Source: Mastigamoeba balamuthi (Eukaryota > Evosea > Mastigamoebida > Mastigamoebidae). From it: DNA of 64,000 nucleotides. A program made the translations under genes and the position numbers. Location: contig CACRSC010000024.1 of assembly GCA_902651635.1 (NCBI GenBank), positions 378,787 to 442,786 on the forward strand. The letters run 5' to 3'. Below the pieces are notes generated by a model. The model saw only the letters and a program-made list of their open reading frames with translations, was not told where the DNA came from and did no database searches. Positions 54,355-64,000 of this stretch are shown piece after piece (position 1 is the first letter of the stretch; each line of letters opens with the position of its first letter).

Positions 54355-57082
54355 ATGGCGGGCCAGGCGCAGGCGCAGCTGCAGCTGCAGCGCGACCTCG
54401 CTGCCATCCGCTCCTCTGTGGAGCCCTGGGGGCCCCCCCGCTGCCCCCTCTGGAAGGCCCTCAGGCCCCAGGGCCCCCGCTCCTTGCCCCGTCCCCGCTG
54501 CCCCAGCGACAGCGGCGACAGCGGCGACAGCAGCGACAGCGGCAACGACGAGAGCGAGGCCCTCGCCCATTCGTGCGCCCCCTCGCCCTGCATCGGCGGC
54601 CGCCGCTCACGCTCACCGGGCCCCGGCAGAGCCACCCCTCCCGTCAGCCGCAGCCCCGCTGGCACCAGCGGCACCGAGCACCAGCTGGATGAGGCCTCGC
54701 TGGCACCACCCCCTGCCCCTCCTGCTGGGGAGCAAGGCCCCCCTGCCCCTCTCTCTCCCCCTCCCTCCAGGCGCTCCTTCCCCTCCGCCGCCCCCTCTCC
54801 CGCCACCCGCGGCCTCTGCGCCCTGGGCTCGCGCGTCGCAGAGCTCGCCGGCCTCGCTGCCCAGTGCGACGCCCGCTCCCTCTCCTCCGAGGCCCGCCTC
54901 GCCGCCCTCGAGTCTCGCCTCGCCGACTGCTCCGCAGCTGCCTCTGCTGCCGGGCCACCCGCCTCCGCCCTCGACCTCGAGTACCCAGCTCCCCCGAGCC
55001 TCCTGTCTCCTGCATCCCCTGTGCCAACGCGCCTCTGCTCTGCCGCAGGGCCCTCGCTGACAGGGTCGCTGCCCTCGAGGCTGCCGTCGAGCAGGCAGCC
55101 GCTGGTACTGCTGCCCTCCGCAAGGCGCTGCAGGCCAGCGACGACGCCCTGCAGCGCGCCGTCCAGCAGGCAGCCGAGGCCTCGGCGCGCCTCAAGCAGC
55201 ACGCCCAGCGCGAGTACCGCAGGCACGCCCAGCGCTGCGACAGGCTCGCCGCCGCCGCCCAGCAGTGCTGCGACGCCGCGCGCTCCGACGTGGCCGCCCT
55301 GGGCGCTGCCCTCCGCGCCGAGTGCCAGCGCACGGAGCGCGACCTCCGCTCTGCCCTCGACGACGCCAAGACAGACACCGACACGCGTGTCGAGGCTCTG
55401 CACGCCGAGCTACTGTCGCACGCCGACGCTGTCCGCCTGCCTCCTCTCGCCGCGCCCACCTGTGCCCGGGCTGACGCCGCTGCCCTGTTGCCCGCGCCTG
55501 CACTGGCGCGTTCTTGCAGGCCGTGGCGACGCTCAGGGAGGTCACCGCCGAGAGGATGGCGTCGATGACGGCGTCGCAGGACAGCGCGGTGGAGACTCTG
55601 GCCACGTCGCTCAAGGAGCAGCGCCAGTGGGCTGTGGATCAGCTCGACGCCTTGAGGGCCAGGTTCGCCTGCCCTCATGAGGCTCTCCGTCTCACCCGAG
55701 CGTGTGCGCCCATGCAGCTTCGACAAGTCGCTCGGCACAGAAGCAAACGGCATCAAGCAGCAGGTACGGCAACCTCACCGCCCACAGCGCAGCCAGCCGG
55801 CACTCATCGGGGGGAACAGCTGGCGCGCCTCATGGAGTTCCTGCACGTGCTGCTCTCCACCAAGGACGACAAGCCCTTTGAATCGCAGGTGCCCAAGGCC
55901 CTCGAACGCACCCACTCGCCTACGCCGCCAGCGTGCACTGAGCCCCCCTCCATCTCCAGTTCCGCATGATCAGAGAGGTCGTCGCGCAGGTGCACGAGCG
56001 CATCGAGCAGGCGCACGCAGAGGCCACAGAGGCCAAGGGCCTCGCCCAGAGAGCCCAGGAGAGCTCGGTGCGCACAGAGACCACACTGCAGGGCGTCGAC
56101 TCGAGGCTCAGGGAGGCCGTGGCCGCAGACACCGCCACAGCCGCTGCGCTGCAGAGCATCGACACGAGGCTCAAGGAGGCCGCTGCCTCGGACGCCGCCA
56201 GAGTCGCGGCGCTGCAGTCCCTCGAAGCCCGCGTGCTGTCGCTCGAGTCGCGGCCGCAGATCAGCAGCACGCAGCCCGCCAGCAGCGCCCCGTCTGAGGA
56301 GACCAAGGCGCTCCTGAGCCGCGTTGCCGAACTCCTCGTGCAGCGCGGCAGCGATTCCAGCGCACCGCCCGCACGCGCGAGCGCGACGCCAGCGGAGGCA
56401 CCCAGGGACTCGCTGGCCGCGCTGCTGGCGAGGGGCAAGGACGAGGGCAGCGGCGCAGGCAGTGTGGCGCAGGCAGCACAGCAAGCCGCTCCAGCCACCG
56501 CCTCCACAGTGCCCGAGTGGCTCAGGCGAGACACGCAAGGACAGCAGCCGCAGCCGCAGCAGCAGCAGCAGCAGCAGCGCGCACGAGTGGCAGCCAGCCC
56601 AGCGAGCCCCGCGGTGGGGAGCGGGGNAAGGACAGCAGCCGCAGCCGCAGCAGCAGCAGCAGCAGCAGCGCGCACGAGTGGCAGCCAGCCCAGCGAGCCC
56701 CGCGGTGGGGAGCGGGGCAGCGCCAGCGGCGCGCAGGAGGCTGGCCCTGGCTCAGCAGCAGCAGGCAGAGGAGGAGGGAGAGATCTGGGGCGCCACAACA
56801 GCAGCAGCGCCGACGCCGCCACGCGGGCAGGCAGGGGCAGCAGCCGCTGGGGCGAGGCTGTCGGGCGACTTCTTCGCGGGTCTGCGGTCATCGCCGGCAG
56901 CGGCAGCTGTGGCCGGCCGGAGCCACGCCCTGGGGGCCCCCGCTGCAAGGGCCGCTGGGATCGCAGGGCCTGCTGCCCCTGCCCCTGCCGTTGTGGGCTC
57001 GGTCTCGGCCACAGGAAGAAGGAGGGAGATAGCGCTGGCGCCTCCCCCCGCGCAGGAGGAGGACACGAGCTGGCTCGACTGA
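54355..57082 (+). CDS. Long coiled-coil protein (about 765 aa after removing an assembly duplication)
   Basis: Exons 54355-54980, 55049-55430, 55520-55662, 55718-55763, 55820-55888 and 55960-57082. As given, the last exon fails to close by one base; dropping the 91-base duplication around the N (56627) gives 344 codons and the frame runs to EEDTSWLD and TGA. The N-terminal third is Pro/Ser-rich with an acidic DSGDSGDSSDSG stretch and SR dipeptides. The middle (about 150-560) is nearly continuous heptad-type helix (VAALEAAVEQAAAGTAALRK, VDSRLREAVAADTATAAALQ). The C-terminal third is Gln/Ala low complexity. One globular-like patch reads LARLMEFLHVLLSTKDDKPF. No enzyme motif. A structural or cytoskeletal scaffold is likely; family not recognised. 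Confidence 0.75.
56537..56717. other. Assembly join: exact 90-bp duplication around an N
   Basis: 56537-56626 and 56628-56717 are identical, separated by one n at 56627. This is the pattern of two contig ends that overlap but were joined without merging. Removing one copy plus the n restores the reading frame of the coiled-coil gene. Confidence 0.9.
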
Positions 57083-57921
57083 CAGGGAGCGTGGAGACAC
57101 CCAGCAACAACAGAGGCCCCTCCCTTGTGTGTCTTGTGTCGTGCCGCTTCTTTGTTGCTTTGCGTGCCGCACTCTGTGCTTAGTCCTCGCCTCGGGTTGT
57201 GCCTGTGCTGCCTGCTGGGCGCGCCATGAGGCTGGCGCCGCGGCGGAGCAGCAGCGGGAGGCAGTGGCGAGTACGGCGACGAAATTTGGGGGATCGTGTT
57301 GGCGGTTGTTTTTCCTGTAGCTCAATAGAAATACACTGCGGCGGCAGCGGCAGCGGCGCTGCTGCGGCCCGCGTGGCCGCCGGACGTCGGTGTGCGGGGG
57401 TGTTCACCGAGCACGGAGGGGGCGTCTCAGAAAGGGGGGCTGTGTGGAGGCTGTGGTGGCAGCGTACCGGCGTGCCTGGGTGTACCTGGGCGAACACGCC
57501 GCGCACAGCGCTCAGCGGCGACCTGGGTGGGCCCTGGGCGAGTCGAGGGCCCCTTTGGCACGTGGCCCGGGGCAGTGGCCTGGCCCGCACACCTGTGGGA
57601 CTGCGTGGGCCTGTGGCTGCTGTGGCTGCTGTGGCAGTGGCGCGCGTGGAGGGGCGGTGGCAGAGGCAGAGGCAGAGGCAGGGGCAGAGGCCAGGGCAGC
57701 GGCGGCAGGCGGTGCGGCAACGGGAGAGGCAGAGGCAGGGGGGCTCCGAAACCTTGTCATCAGACTCAGGGGCGGTGCGCGCTTGTGCTGTGGCCACACA
57801 GGGCTGGGGCGGGGGCGGTGCTCCCCTCTGTCATCCTCCTCCCTCCTACTCCTCCTCCTCCTCCATGTCCGCCGTGTCCTCGCTGCAGCTGCTGCTGGTG
57901 GCGGGTGTGCCGGGGCGGCGC
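57083..57921. other. Spacer between convergent genes, 839 bp
   Basis: GC-rich convergent 3' flanks of the coiled-coil gene (+) and the SR-protein gene (-). Long open frames on both strands are composition artefacts (Gly/Arg/Ala/Pro only). CAATAGAAATACA near 57323-57335 is the only AT-rich word. No gene supported. Confidence 0.5.
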
Positions 57922-58951
57922 CTAGGAGCGCGAGTGCGAGCGGGAGCGGGAGCGGCTCCTGTGGGAGTCGGCCCTGTCGCCCCTGGCGGGGGAGCGGGAG
58001 CGGCTCCTGTCGCGGGACGAGTGGCCGCGGTCGCGGTCGTCGTAGGCCCTGCCCCCGCTGCTGCTGCCGCCGCGCTCCTCCCGCCTCTCGTCCCCGTACG
58101 ACGAGCGGCTGCTGCGCTCGCGGTCGCGGTCGTCGTAGCCCCTGCTGCCGCTGCCGCTGTCCTCGTAGCGCCTCGACGAGGAGGAGCGCTCGCGGTCGTC
58201 GTAGCCCCTGCCGCTGCTGCCGCTCTCCTCGTAGCCCCCGCGCCCCCCGTACGGCCCCGACGACATCATCGGCGGCGCGCCCCCGTACCCCCCCTCGGGG
58301 CACTCCCGCGCAAAGTGCCCCTCCTTCCCGCACTTGAAGCACCCGCGCCCCGTGGGCCCCCCGCGCGCCCCTGCCCCGCGTGCGTTTGCGTTGCGTTGTT
58401 TGAGTTTGAATTTGAATTGGGGGTTTTGAATTCGGGGTGGGCGAGCGGAAAACAACGCACCCCTGTCGCCGCCGCCCTTGGCCCACTCCACCGCGATGCG
58501 CCCAAAGTCCAGCGTGGTGCCTGCCCTGCCTGCGTCAGCCGTGATGCGGAAGCGGGGGGCAGGGGGCAGTGCCAGAGCAGCAGAGCAGCAGAGCAGCAGA
58601 GCAGAGGGGGCGCTATTTTAAAGACACCACAGAGAGCACAGAGAGCACAGAGAGCAGCGAGTCGCAGACCAAAGACCACGGGGGCACAGGCGCACAAAGA
58701 CGCACAAAGACGCACAGAGGAGGAGGGGACTGGGGAAGAGAGGGGGCGGGGAGGAGGGGAGGAGGGGAGGAGGGATCACCGTCGAGCTCGCGGATGCAGC
58801 GCTCGGCGTCGTCCTTGTTCTTGAAGTTGACAAAGCCAAAGCCCTTGCGCGGGGGCACGTCGCAGCGCGTCACCTCCCCGTACTTGTCCACGATCTTGGC
58901 GAGGTCCCCCGACGTGAACTCAAACGGCAGGCGTGCCACAAAGAGCGCCAT
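57922..58951 (-). CDS. SR splicing factor: RRM, CCHC zinc knuckle, RS domain (226 aa)
   Basis: Exons 58951-58780, 58520-58461 and 58370-57922 close to 226 aa. The RRM (residues 3-75) has RNP2 LFVARLP and RNP1 KGFGFVNF, with the second half TTLDFGRIAVEWA after intron 1. It is followed by RG-rich text, one CCHC knuckle CFKCGKEGHFAREC, a Gly/Tyr/Ser segment, and a C-terminal run of SR/RD/RE dipeptides ending RSRSRSRSHSRS. The layout matches SRSF7/9G8 and plant RSZ proteins. Role: exonic enhancer recognition and U1/U2 recruitment in the nucleus, presumably controlled by SR kinases. It is relevant to this genome's unusual 5' splice sites. Intron 2 (58460-58371) contains a CAAATTCAAATTCAAAC-type repeat. 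Confidence 0.9.
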
Positions 58952-59863
58952 CCTCTCCTCTCTCTCCTCTCTCCTCTCTCTCTTTTTTGAAAAGAGAACA
59001 AAACCGACGACCCTCGGAGAGAGGGCGCCCCTGATACCCCCAGATCCCCCACATCAGCAGCCGGCTCTCCCTCCCGATGACGCACCCCCACGTGGCGCTC
59101 TCCCTCGCCCCCCGGAGATCGCTCCCCCGCGGCGGCGCCGTCCCGGCAAGCCCTCGCACGCAGGGTGTGCTGGTGCTGGCTTGGCCTCTGACCACCCCCA
59201 CCCCCCCCCTCTCCTCCCCCTCTCTCTCCTCTGCGGTCCCTCCCTTTTTCTCTCAGCTCTCGCACAGTTCGCTCCATTTCAGCTCAGCGAGCAGGCTGCG
59301 CTCACACACGGGTCTCGTGGCCAAGTCGGGGGCTGCCCTGCCCTGCCCTGCTCAGCCTCCGCCTGGAGCCTGGAGGGGCGCCATCCCCGCTGAGGCGCTG
59401 TGGCTGAGGCGGGGCCTCTGGCTGGGCCCTGCCCTGCCCTGCCCTGCCCTGCACTGCACCACGCGTGAGGGAGGCAGGGGGTGCAGCACCAGCGGGCCTC
59501 GGCCCTGGCCTTGAGCCCACCGCAGGGCGGGGCAGAGGGCAGGGGCTGCCTCCCAGGCGCAGGAGCCTGCCTCGCGAGACCAGGGGCGCCTGCCAACGCA
59601 ACGGCAACGGCACAGGGGAGCCTCTTGCCAGAGCGGGGCAGGCGGGGCAGGCGGGGGTGGCTTGGCTGGGGCTGCGCGGGCTGCGCGGGCTGCGCAGTAA
59701 GCAGAGCCGGGGGGAAGGGGGGGGGTGAGTGGCTGGAATCTCGGAGGAGATAGATCTCGCCCCGCTTGTGTATCTCGCCCGCACACGCACACGCGTAGCA
59801 CCCGCCACTCGCTGCTCCCATCCCTCCCTATCCCATCCCACCCGCCCCTGCTCCTCCTCAGCG
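58952..59863. other. Spacer between divergent SR-factor and RhoGEF genes, 912 bp
   Basis: Pyrimidine-rich leaders at both ends and a CCCTG-type simple tract near 59430-59456. GGAATCTCGGAGGAGATAGA (59734-59753) and TGTATCTCGCCC (59769-59780), about 85-130 bases before the RhoGEF ATG, are related to the recurrent promoter word. No gene seen. Confidence 0.45.
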
Positions 59864-60893
59864 ATGCAGGCTGGCCCCCTTTGCCCGCAGGCCCTCAGCG
59901 GCAGCGGGGCCCCCGACACAGGCGCCAGCGGCAGCGGCAGCGGCAGCGGCAGCGGCAGCGGCAGCGGGTGTCCTCCCGACCGCGCAGAGGCAGAGGCAGC
60001 ACGAGGGCCCCAGGTCTGCACCCCGCCAGAGCAGCGCCCAGCAGAGGCAGCCGAGGCCGCAGCGGCGGAGGAGGCCGCGGGGAGAGGGGCCGAGGGCGAC
60101 CCAGAGCCAGAGGAGCCCCAAGGGGCAGGGGCAGAGGCAGAGGCAGAGGCAGAGCGGGAGGCGGCCTTCGGGGCCGAGTGCCGGGCGGTGGGGGCGGCCA
60201 TGCGGGCAGCGGGGGCCGCGTACACGGACGACGGGGCGGACGAGTACCTGGAGGGGGCGCGGGGGGCCAGGGCGCGGCTGCTGGCGGCGTTTGAGGCGCT
60301 GGTGGCCCCGCGGGCGCGGCAGGCGGAGCGGGCGGCGCACAGGGCGCACGTCGTGGCGGAGCTGGCGGCCACCGAGGACGACTACATGAGCGACCTCCTC
60401 CTCATGGACAACGTCTGGCGCGACCAGCTCCTCCGCAGCGCCCTCCTGCCCCCCCACGTGCAGCTTCCTCCCTCCCCCCTCTCCCCCCTCTCCTCCCTGT
60501 CCTCGGCCTCACAGCAGCCGCGCTGCGCCCAGGACCTCGCGGCCCTCTTCAGCCCCGTCAAGCAGCTCCTCATGCTCTCGCACGAGCTCAACGCCAGGCT
60601 CGCCCTCGAGCTCCAGAAGAAGCACTCGCACCAGGCTGTCGGCGCCCTCTTCATGGCCCTCGTGCGCCCTCGGTACCCCACTCGGTCCCCCGCACTCAGC
60701 TCGCTGCTGGCTCCGGTGCGCACAGATACCCTACTTCAAGGTCTACGTCTCGTACTGCGCCGTCCAGATCAACACCGCCGACACTGTCTCCCAGCTCTGC
60801 AAGACCTCCAAGTACCGCGACTGGTTCGATGTGCGCCTGCCTCTCCCTCTCTCTCTGGATGCGGGCACAGGCTGCGTGCCTCTCGCCTCACAC
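59805..60893 (+). other. Duplicate copy of RhoGEF 5' end, probable assembly artefact
   Basis: 59805-60893 repeats 60895-61990 almost base for base across an n at 60894. It includes the promoter-proximal leader, exon 1 (59864-60457), exon 2 (60515-60661) and exon 3 (60726-60830), and then stops inside an intron. The only differences are small indels in C or CT runs: one C at the exon 1 end, four bases in intron 1, two in intron 3. In this left copy exon 1 ends in the phase that exon 2 needs, so the right copy's extra C is probably an error. Confidence 0.8.
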
Positions 60894-60953
60894 NCCACTC
60901 GCTGCTCCCATCCCTCCCTATCCCATCCCACCCGCCCCTGCTCCTCCTCAGCG

Positions 60954-63862
60954 ATGCAGGCTGGCCCCCTTTGCCCGCAGGCCCTCAGCGGCAGCGGGGC
61001 CCCCGACACAGGCGCCAGCGGCAGCGGCAGCGGCAGCGGCAGCGGCAGCGGCAGCGGGTGTCCTCCCGACCGCGCAGAGGCAGAGGCAGCACGAGGGCCC
61101 CAGGTCTGCACCCCGCCAGAGCAGCGCCCAGCAGAGGCAGCCGAGGCCGCAGCGGCGGAGGAGGCCGCGGGGAGAGGGGCCGAGGGCGACCCAGAGCCAG
61201 AGGAGCCCCAAGGGGCAGGGGCAGAGGCAGAGGCAGAGGCAGAGCGGGAGGCGGCCTTCGGGGCCGAGTGCCGGGCGGTGGGGGCGGCCATGCGGGCAGC
61301 GGGGGCCGCGTACACGGACGACGGGGCGGACGAGTACCTGGAGGGGGCGCGGGGGGCCAGGGCGCGGCTGCTGGCGGCGTTTGAGGCGCTGGTGGCCCCG
61401 CGGGCGCGGCAGGCGGAGCGGGCGGCGCACAGGGCGCACGTCGTGGCGGAGCTGGCGGCCACCGAGGACGACTACATGAGCGACCTCCTCCTCATGGACA
61501 ACGTCTGGCGCGACCAGCTCCTCCGCAGCGCCCTCCTGCCCCCCCACCGTGCAGCTTCCTCCCTCCCCCCTCTCCCCCCTCTCCTTCCCCCCTGTCCTCG
61601 GCCTCACAGCAGCCGCGCTGCGCCCAGGACCTCGCGGCCCTCTTCAGCCCCGTCAAGCAGCTCCTCATGCTCTCGCACGAGCTCAACGCCAGGCTCGCCC
61701 TCGAGCTCCAGAAGAAGCACTCGCACCAGGCTGTCGGCGCCCTCTTCATGGCCCTCGTGCGCCCTCGGTACCCCACTCGGTCCCCCGCACTCAGCTCGCT
61801 GCTGGCTCCGGTGCGCACAGATACCCTACTTCAAGGTCTACGTCTCGTACTGCGCCGTCCAGATCAACACCGCCGACACTGTCTCCCAGCTCTGCAAGAC
61901 CTCCAAGTACCGCGACTGGTTCGATGTGCGCCTGCCTCTCCCTCTCTCTCTCTGGATGCGGGCACAGGCTGCGTGCCTCTCGCCTCACACCGCCTTGCAG
62001 AAGATCAAGGTCGCCTTCCCCCTGCTCAAGAAGCTCGACCTCGCCGCCTTCCTCATCAAGCCAGCGCAGAGGATCACAAAGTACCCCCTCTTCCTGCGCG
62101 ACCTCATCAACAGCACCGACAAGGGCGCGCCAGCCCCGCCGCTCCCCCCTGCCCCTTCGTCTGGCCTGACGCCTCGCCAACGCAGACCATAGCGACTACA
62201 AGAACCTCGTCAGCGCCGCAGAGGAGATGCACAAGGTCATCCTCGAGATCAACCGCCGCACGAGGATGGCCGAGACCTCTGCCCTGCTCTCGCGCATTGC
62301 GCACGCCATCGTGTGGAAGGGCACCAACGCCATCGACTTCACCGCCTCCGAGTCGCTCCTCGTCAAGGAGGGCAAGGTCGTCAAGTTCTCTGCCCCGTGC
62401 GGCGACGAGGGCAACTACGTCGTCCTCATGGACAATGTCCTCCTCGTGCTCACCGAGAAGAAGAACAGGCTCAGAGAGATCGGCTTCTGGGACACCCCCT
62501 CCATCGAGCAGGTGCTGGGCTCCGAGGACGACAACGGCACGCCCCCGCCTGCTTCACCCCCTTTGCACCACCGCCGTTGACAAAGCCCCGACCCACCCCA
62601 CGCACCGCCGCAGAGCCCATCACGATCGTGCACGACGACGGGTCCGAGTCCACCATGGCGCTCGAAAGCCAAGGTGAGAAGGTCCACTGGCTGACAAGCC
62701 TCCGCGACGCCCTGGCAATTTCTCGTGACGCCCCTCCCCTCGAGATCACTGTCCGTATCTCTCTCCCCACTCCACCCTAAAACGCACGCACTTGGGCTGC
62801 GTTTGTTGCTCAGGGCTCGCGACTTTGCTCGTGCAGGCTGTGACACCGAGGGAGTCGCTCAAGAAGAGCAGCCTGATGGACTCGATAGTGATGAGGCCGC
62901 GCTCGAGGACAGTCGAAGTGCTTCCCAGCACGACCATTTCGGCTCCGCAGCACGCAAAGGACACTGGCCGCCGCAGGGACAACACTACCTCCACACTCGG
63001 CCGCTCGGGAACAATAAGGTCCTGCCCGCCTTCGCAGGGCTCGGCGCACGGGCACCCAGAGACCGCGGGACCACTACCAACGTGTGACGACGCGGGAGGT
63101 GATGCCGATAGAGAGGCGCCAGTGGCAGCCTCAGTCGTGGACAGGCCTGAGCCGGAGCCTCGCGCCACTGCAAGCGAATCGGAGGCAGCCACCGGAGACT
63201 CTGAGTGCTCGGCTGCGGACCTGAGTACAGACGAATCTTCCTCCCCCGTCGTGCCAGTGCACTCGAGCCGACCGCCCTCGCGCCCGCCACCCAACGTGCC
63301 ACTAGTGCGGCGCTCACACCGTCCGCAGGCATCCGCGACGTTGGACAAAATCGAGAGTACTCTCTCACCGCGCGGCTCAGGGCCACGCACTGCCTCACCC
63401 CTGACCACGCAGTCGGAGCTCTCAGGAGGTTCAGCATCTCCGCCTGCGCATGCGGGACACTCAGAGGAAGGGTCTCCCAAGGGTCTACAAGGAGTCCTGC
63501 AGCTGTCGCCAAGGTCTCAGGTGCTCTGCGCGCCAAGTCTACCACCACGGCCGCACTCAACAGACGGCAATGCGTGCCAACCACCAGCGCTACCACGCAG
63601 GTCCCCTGCACAGACAAGAACGCTGCCCATACCCCCAAACACTTCTCCAAACACCCGCAGAAGCAGGCAGCTCCCTGTACCACCTGGCTCACGACCACCT
63701 TCGAGAAGCCTGCACACCACCAGGCGCAACTCACTGCAATCGCCGCCCTACTGCTGTGCTGCTGTGCCAGCTCTAGGAGCAGGCGGCCTCCCACAGCTAC
63801 CAGAGCCCCCACTGTCACCACCACCTGCACAACCTGTACACACACAATCTCCTGACAAATAA
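60954..63862 (+). CDS. Dbl-family RhoGEF (DH-PH) with long disordered tail (about 827 aa)
   Basis: Exons 60954-61548, 61610-61756, 61821-61925, 62001-62124, 62186-62536, 62614-62750 and 62837-63862. Exon 1 carries one extra C relative to the left duplicate; without it the exons close to 828 codons. The N-terminus is Gly/Ser then Glu/Ala-rich. The DH domain (about 160-375) has CR1 ELAATEDDYMSDLLLMDNV, CR2 region VKQLLMLSHELNARL and IPYFKVYVSYCAVQI, and CR3 FLIKPAQRITKYPLFLRDLI. The PH domain (about 395-530) has SLLVKEGKVVKFS, YVVLMDNVLLVLTEKKNR and VHWLTSLRDALAIS. The 340-residue tail is Ser/Pro-rich with poly-Pro-like SH3 ligand motifs (PALPRRSPAQ, RQLPVPPGSRPPS). Introns 4 and 5 are GC-AG. 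Role: activation of a Rho-family GTPase. Confidence 0.85.
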
Positions 63863-64000
63863 CAACGTCACCACTTTGATTGAACCATAGCATGCAGAAC
63901 CTGATTCTCAATCCAGCAAACTCAGTAATAAGCAACAACAGTGCTCACTACAAGCCAAAACATGCTGTTTTCTGAGGTTTGTTTGAAGTTATGGCTAAAT
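63863..64000. other. 3' flank of RhoGEF gene
   Basis: AT-rich sequence after the stop codon; the window ends without another gene being recognisable. Confidence 0.5.

Noticed and set aside
57199-58824. 541-codon + frame and overlapping frames
   Set aside because: It overlaps the SR-protein gene in antisense and consists of Gly/Ala/Val/Pro repeats without motifs.
59864-60830. Tandem duplicated RhoGEF gene
   Set aside because: The two copies meet at an n, differ only in homopolymer-type indels, and the first lacks its 3' half. An assembly artefact explains this better.

Overview
The window is nuclear DNA of a eukaryote. It is very GC-rich in the genes, with many short introns (mostly about 36 to 110 nt, a few of 200 to 300), almost no intergenic space in gene-dense parts, and AT-rich gene-poor islands. 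The gene set (many Dbl-type RhoGEFs, GAF-phosphodiesterase, FERM-LRR, LRR receptor, a possible CudA-like factor) suggests an amoebozoan protist, perhaps an Archamoebae relative; this is an inference from content, not a match to a known genome. Two single N positions flanked by exact or near-exact repeats show it is a draft assembly.

Layout. 1-860: 3' part of a chromodomain gene. 1065-3115: a 2-kb repeat whose inverted, circularly permuted partner lies at 43935-45755; both carry a tiny two-exon gene. 3381-12929 (+): an unrecognised 1082-residue protein, Hip/ST13 co-chaperone, a truncated and a full SGNH esterase (IAH1-like), a myristoylation-signal coiled-coil protein, and CDT1. 12930-16853: AT-rich island with decayed coding traces. 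16854-32418 (mostly -): FERM-LRR protein, divergent NF-YC, an LRR receptor joined to an ADP-ribosyltransferase domain, a four-GAF cyclic nucleotide phosphodiesterase, and a METTL2/6/8-type tRNA m3C methyltransferase. 32699-37979 (+): DEK-HMG chromatin protein, a CudA-like candidate transcription factor, and a small zinc protein. 37980-43930: AT-rich island ending in a dead piggyBac-like transposase. 45811-52688 (-): LRR-coiled-coil protein, RhoGEF, GT92 glycosyltransferase. 52914-63862: F-box protein, coiled-coil protein, SR splicing factor (-), and a second RhoGEF broken by an assembly duplication.

Exon structures were built by hand by requiring frame continuity and family similarity; for most genes the sum of exon lengths closes exactly on the stop codon. 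Three genome-level signals emerged: an unusual 5' splice-site consensus (GTRCGY rather than GTAAGT) with a high share of GC-AG introns; a recurring AGATATC/GTATC element just upstream of many start codons; and a shared TCACG-type minisatellite in introns of two unrelated genes. The strongest single-gene novelty is the 16-exon LRR-transmembrane-ADP-ribosyltransferase gene at 21746-25507.
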